Shown here piece by piece: positions 30,935 to 34,158 of a stretch of DNA of 34,158 bases (within the stretch, counting starts at the first letter, position 1; every line of letters begins with the position of its first letter). Made by a program: the position numbers and the translations under genes. Source of the stretch: Promethearchaeota archaeon (GTDB taxonomy: Archaea > Asgardarchaeota > Lokiarchaeia > Sigyniarchaeales > SOKP01); the NCBI GenBank assembly GCA_008080735.1, contig SHMW01000045.1, positions 1 to 34,158 on the forward strand. Reading direction: 5' to 3'. Under the pieces are notes generated by a model. The model was not told the origin of the DNA. It did no database searches and worked only from the letters and a program-made list of their open reading frames with translations.

Positions 30935-32395
30935 TTAAAGGTTCATTTGTTCTAATTTCTTCTTATTTTCTGCCACTATTTCTGGAGTTAAATCATAATA
31001 CTTCCAAAAGATTAAGACTGTGATGATCACTATTATCGCTGGTACAATCGCCGAATGAATTCGGATTCCGAATAAAGCTAACGCAGGATTGGGGCTATTA
31101 TCAATTAAATCCTGATATGTTGGAGACCCAGGTGGAAATGCGGTGAGAATGTGTGTTAATGCTATGGTGATTACTATTGTAGCATAACCGAGTCTTATAA
31201 ATAAGGCTTGGAATCCATAATATATTGCTTGTTGCCTTTTTCCTGTTCTGACGGCTATATCATCAAGAACATCCCCCATCGTGGGCGGATCCATAAACCA
31301 CTGACCTCCAAGCCCGATCCCAAAGAATATCAAGCTTATTACCCATCCAATGACTCCTTCAACAAATATCATTGGTATGAAAGTGATAAACATGATCATT
31401 CCCGCTGCTAAACTCATTTTTTTATTATTATTGACTCTCTTTGAGAGCGTTGTCCACAGCGGGACGGAAATTAAAGCCCCTAACAACATCCCTCCCAAAA
31501 GTAGAATAAATGACAAATCTGCTGCATCTCCAGTATCTCTCAGAATATATGCAATAATGTATCTCGCAGATTGTTGAATCATTACGCCAGCGACTTGATA
31601 CCCATAAAAGAATAAAACTTTCATCATAAATCTCCGATCTTTGACAGCTTTAAATGTCTCTTTAAAGAATGACTCAACTTCCGCAGTTTCTGGTTGCAGT
31701 ATTCTTTGTTGATTTTCCTCTCGTATTTTTTTATTTTCCCAAATTCCTGGAATAATCAATATAAAAAATACTAAGCCGAATCCCACACTGACCCACGCAG
31801 AGCTAATGTAAGTCGCTGCGACTTCTTGATCGATAACAAATGAAGGAATTAACACCGCCAATACTAACCCCAAAATTCCTAATATGGTTCCAAATCCCTG
31901 AACCGTCCTTCTTTCATCTAAACCTCTGAATTTAACAGGGTATAGGGAAATAACATTCACATCATAGATTGTAAGTAAGGTATCATATATCAGAATAGTG
32001 GACATATACCAGAAAAAAACCGGCAATTGGTACGAGGCATCAACTGTAGGATCCCATTCTGCGGGGACCATATAGATAAGTAAATAGGAAAATAACCAAG
32101 GTATCGCGCCAAGAATCATCCATGGTACTCTTCTATATCCTTTACTTTTTTCCCACGGCATTTTAATTCTTTCCATGAGATACCCGATAAGTGGATCGTT
32201 TATTGCGTTCCAGACGCTATAAATCGTAAACCCAAACAAAATGTACAAAGAATCTAGACCAATTACCGATTCATAATAAAATAATACATTAAATCCAAAT
32301 GCGGCAGTGATGAATTGACCGAATAGCTCTCTTCCACCATAACTTGCCATTATTTTTTTCGAATTTTCATATGATTCTTTTTGTTTTAGTTCCAT
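30935..32395 (-). CDS. GPH-family sugar/cation symporter (MFS)
   Basis: The 486-residue integral membrane protein has about 12 helices and belongs to the glycoside-pentoside-hexuronide:cation symporter group (MelB-like). The cation site block after helix 2 reads NAINDPLIGYLMERI, with the Asp typical of the family. It is followed by the loop KSKGYRRVPWMILGAIPW. In the second half, KVLFFYGYQVAGVMIQQSARYI and GQWFMDPPTMGDVLDD match the family. It imports sugars with Na+ or H+. The substrate is not determinable. ATG 32395 opens it, and it ends about 100 bases from the converging sulfatase stop. Linking transport to desulphation is an inference from this neighbourhood. Confidence 0.92.
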   Translation of the reverse strand: MELKQKESYENSKKIMASYGGRELFGQFITAAFGFNVLFYYESVIGLDSLYILFGFTIYSVWNAINDPLIGYLMERIKMPWEKSKGYRRVPWMILGAIPWLFSYLLIYMVPAEWDPTVDASYQLPVFFWYMSTILIYDTLLTIYDVNVISLYPVKFRGLDERRTVQGFGTILGILGLVLAVLIPSFVIDQEVAATYISSAWVSVGFGLVFFILIIPGIWENKKIREENQQRILQPETAEVESFFKETFKAVKDRRFMMKVLFFYGYQVAGVMIQQSARYIIAYILRDTGDAADLSFILLLGGMLLGALISVPLWTTLSKRVNNNKKMSLAAGMIMFITFIPMIFVEGVIGWVISLIFFGIGLGGQWFMDPPTMGDVLDDIAVRTGKRQQAIYYGFQALFIRLGYATIVITIALTHILTAFPPGSPTYQDLIDNSPNPALALFGIRIHSAIVPAIIVIITVLIFWKYYDLTPEIVAENKKKLEQMNL

Positions 32396-32615
32396 TTTCT
32401 ATCCCAAAATTTTGTGTTTATGAAAAGTGTTTAGAAAGGTCTTAATACATAATTAAACATTTCGTAACGATCAGAAACACTCTTAAATTATTAATATTAA
32501 ATTGCATATATGCTTTTTATAGTTTATTATTGCCAACAGAGAATAAAAGACTATAAACAAAGTTTCAAATAGTACTTTTATTAAAAATAATAATAATTTT
32601 CATATGAGATAAACC

Positions 32616-34016
32616 ATGAGTGAAAAAAGTGATATTTTAATAGTGGGGGCAGGTACCGCTGGCACCTATCTTGGATGGATATTAGCAAAACAAGGTCATT
32701 TTGTAAAGATTATTGAAAAAGATAGAAAAGAGGAAGTAGGGAAAAGACTTGACGTGATTCATTTTGAATCAGATAGAATTAAGAAAGCGGGACTCCCTCC
32801 GTTCGATCCGAATAAGCCAGATTGTATTGAAATTCGGGACAAATCTACGGTAATAACTCCCGATTTTGAATCAGAAATTAAAACCCGGGTCTATCAAACG
32901 ATTGTTCGATTAACACCATTTCTAAATAAGATGTATGATATTTTAGAGTCCGATGGAGTTCAATTAGAATTCTCTACCAAATTTGAGGAACTTCTATTTG
33001 AAAATAACCGAATAATTGGAGCTAAGGTTTCTAAAGACGGAGAGAATGAGAAATATTATGCGAACATAATTGTAGATGCTTCAGGAACGAGTGCGGTAGT
33101 TAGAACTTCATTGCCTAAGAATTATGGGGTCGAAACATGGGAATTAGGATCAGATGATGTAATGTATGTGTTATTGCAATATATTAGATGGAAAGTTCCC
33201 GATAAACCAACACCTGACACAGATACAGGGTATAATTATTGGCTATTATGGTTTGGTCCTTCATTGGGTGAAAATGAGGCTATTCTCGGAGTGGGACAGC
33301 CGGGCTCCTACGAAAATGCTCGGCTTGCTCGAGAAGACTTCCTCAAACAGATTGATCTTCCCCCTTATGAAATAGTTAAGGAAGAGAGAGGATTTACCCC
33401 GTATAGAAGACCTCCGTATTCCTTGGTCGCAGATGGATTTTTATGTATAGGAGATGCCGCAGCAATCACCTACCCCTTTTCAGGACATGGAGTAACAGCA
33501 ACTTGGATGCTTTGTATGATAGCAGCTGATGTTATAAGTGAAGAACTTAGCAGAGGTGGATATTTGACGAGGGAAAGGTTATGGGATATTAATGTACGGT
33601 ATTTCCGAGATCAAGGGGCTAAGTTCGCTTCCTTATTAGCACAATTATCGGGAGTATTAAATTTTACAAAGAAAGAATGGTCTTACTTCTTGACGCACGG
33701 ACTTATATACAAGACGGGTGAGAATGACGAATTACCCGAGCCAAATAAAGAATATGAAGAGGATATGAGTCTTGGAGAAATGATTAAGTTTATTTTTAAA
33801 ATCCTTGGAGGGTTAGTGATAAGAAAACTTTCTCTCAGAAATATCAAAAAGTTGTTGAAAGCGAACAGTTTAGCAAATACTATTAAAGAACATTACGAAA
33901 ATTTTCCAAAATCTCCCGAAGGATTCGATGCGTGGATTAATAAGGCAGAGCGTTTATGGAAAAAAAAAACAGTCGCAGTGAAAAAATTAGATAATATAGA
34001 GATTGAATACAGATAA
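32616..34016 (+). CDS. FAD-dependent oxidoreductase, geranylgeranyl reductase family
   Basis: The 466-residue flavoprotein binds FAD through ILIVGAGTAGTYLGWIL at the N-terminus and through the second flavin motif FLCIGDAAAITYPFSGHG near residue 277. Its layout matches the geranylgeranyl reductase family. In archaea, members saturate isoprenoid chains of membrane lipids, but others act on menaquinone or other substrates. The substrate-side block GYNYWLLWFGP only partly resembles the usual YxWxFP motif, so lipid reduction is not certain. ATG 32616 is preceded by an AT-rich promoter region. No ferredoxin or prenyl-transferase gene is adjacent. The gene stands alone near the right edge of the window. 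Confidence 0.88.
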   Translation: MSEKSDILIVGAGTAGTYLGWILAKQGHFVKIIEKDRKEEVGKRLDVIHFESDRIKKAGLPPFDPNKPDCIEIRDKSTVITPDFESEIKTRVYQTIVRLTPFLNKMYDILESDGVQLEFSTKFEELLFENNRIIGAKVSKDGENEKYYANIIVDASGTSAVVRTSLPKNYGVETWELGSDDVMYVLLQYIRWKVPDKPTPDTDTGYNYWLLWFGPSLGENEAILGVGQPGSYENARLAREDFLKQIDLPPYEIVKEERGFTPYRRPPYSLVADGFLCIGDAAAITYPFSGHGVTATWMLCMIAADVISEELSRGGYLTRERLWDINVRYFRDQGAKFASLLAQLSGVLNFTKKEWSYFLTHGLIYKTGENDELPEPNKEYEEDMSLGEMIKFIFKILGGLVIRKLSLRNIKKLLKANSLANTIKEHYENFPKSPEGFDAWINKAERLWKKKTVAVKKLDNIEIEYR

Positions 34017-34158
34017 GTCATATGCATTTGGAGTGCACATCTCTTTTGACCTCAACACTTGCGTGAATCGGTATTATTTAGTACTACTACACATAGGCAG
34101 TTTGAGTCATTGCTAAAAAACTTTTGGGACTCATTTGATACCTTTGTGGCTTGATATT
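34017..34158. other. Right-edge sequence, not assigned
   Basis: These 142 bases have a less AT-rich composition than the other spacers. On the minus strand a frame is open from the edge to a TAG and encodes KPQRYQMSPKSFLAMTQTAYV, which could be the C-terminus of a gene that continues beyond the window, for example a transposase. This cannot be decided here. Confidence 0.25.

Noticed and set aside
34017..34158. Possible transposase C-terminus on the minus strand at the right edge
   Set aside because: Only about 23 codons are inside the window, and no inverted repeat or second landmark is present.
1..34158. CRISPR array, rRNA genes, insertion sequence ends or prophage genes
   Set aside because: No regularly spaced direct repeats, rRNA blocks, transposase ORFs or phage structural genes are visible. 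The only strong direct repeats are the coding repeats of the surface protein at about 23265-24510.

Overview
This window is AT-rich archaeal DNA, most likely from an Asgard (Lokiarchaeia-like) archaeon. Signs of an archaeon are a GEK1-type D-aminoacyl-tRNA deacylase, a geranylgeranyl-reductase-family flavoprotein, stand-alone Lrp/AsnC regulators, TATA boxes placed for leaderless transcripts, and a tRNA gene whose introns can be folded into bulge-helix-bulge splice motifs. The SDS22-like leucine-rich-repeat protein and many lineage-specific membrane proteins fit Asgards. The lineage call is an inference, not a demonstrated fact.

Layout. 1-7.2 kb: a 5'-truncated gene, dtdA, a double-GNAT acetyltransferase, several orphan membrane proteins (one resembling a ZIP transporter without its metal site) and an aldo/keto reductase. 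7.2-11.2 kb: a redox module in two minus-strand transcription units, [NapH-like membrane polyferredoxin - cupin] and [CODH-like protein - hemerythrin]. Each unit is preceded by the same 14-base sequence CCGAACATGTTCAA, which contains a perfect 10-bp palindrome. 11.4-13.5 kb: a scrambled island with a decayed gene copy and two genes truncated against each other. 13.7-19.9 kb: four Lrp/AsnC paralogues with cysteine tails, interspersed with a flavodoxin-ferredoxin fusion, a dead-ArsC/NhaA fusion and a small ferredoxin. 20-27.5 kb: sfsA, cysS, an LRR protein, a seven-repeat surface protein, a tRNA-Cys(GCA) with two introns, a DUF169 protein and a cysE-cysK operon. 27.8-34 kb: two cysteine-containing mini-Hsp20s, a two-helix membrane protein, a sulfatase, a GPH-type sugar symporter and an FAD reductase.

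The most interesting feature is the 7.2-11.2 kb module. The protein that looks like a Ni-CO dehydrogenase has Glu where the cluster-C ligand Cys295 should be, and a second Glu in an EQK motif. Its inferred ligand set (His, Glu, four Cys, Glu) is that of the hybrid-cluster protein. With a hemerythrin in the same operon, a membrane ferredoxin with the same putative operator, and no CODH maturation or acetyl-CoA synthase genes nearby, the module looks more like a nitrosative or oxidative stress reductase system than CO metabolism.

The second highlight is the tRNA-Cys gene on the minus strand. It is 127 nt long, and removing a 21-nt D-loop intron and a 32-nt T-loop intron (position 59/60) gives a regular 74-nt cloverleaf. 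It lies in a neighbourhood that also holds cysS, cysE and cysK.
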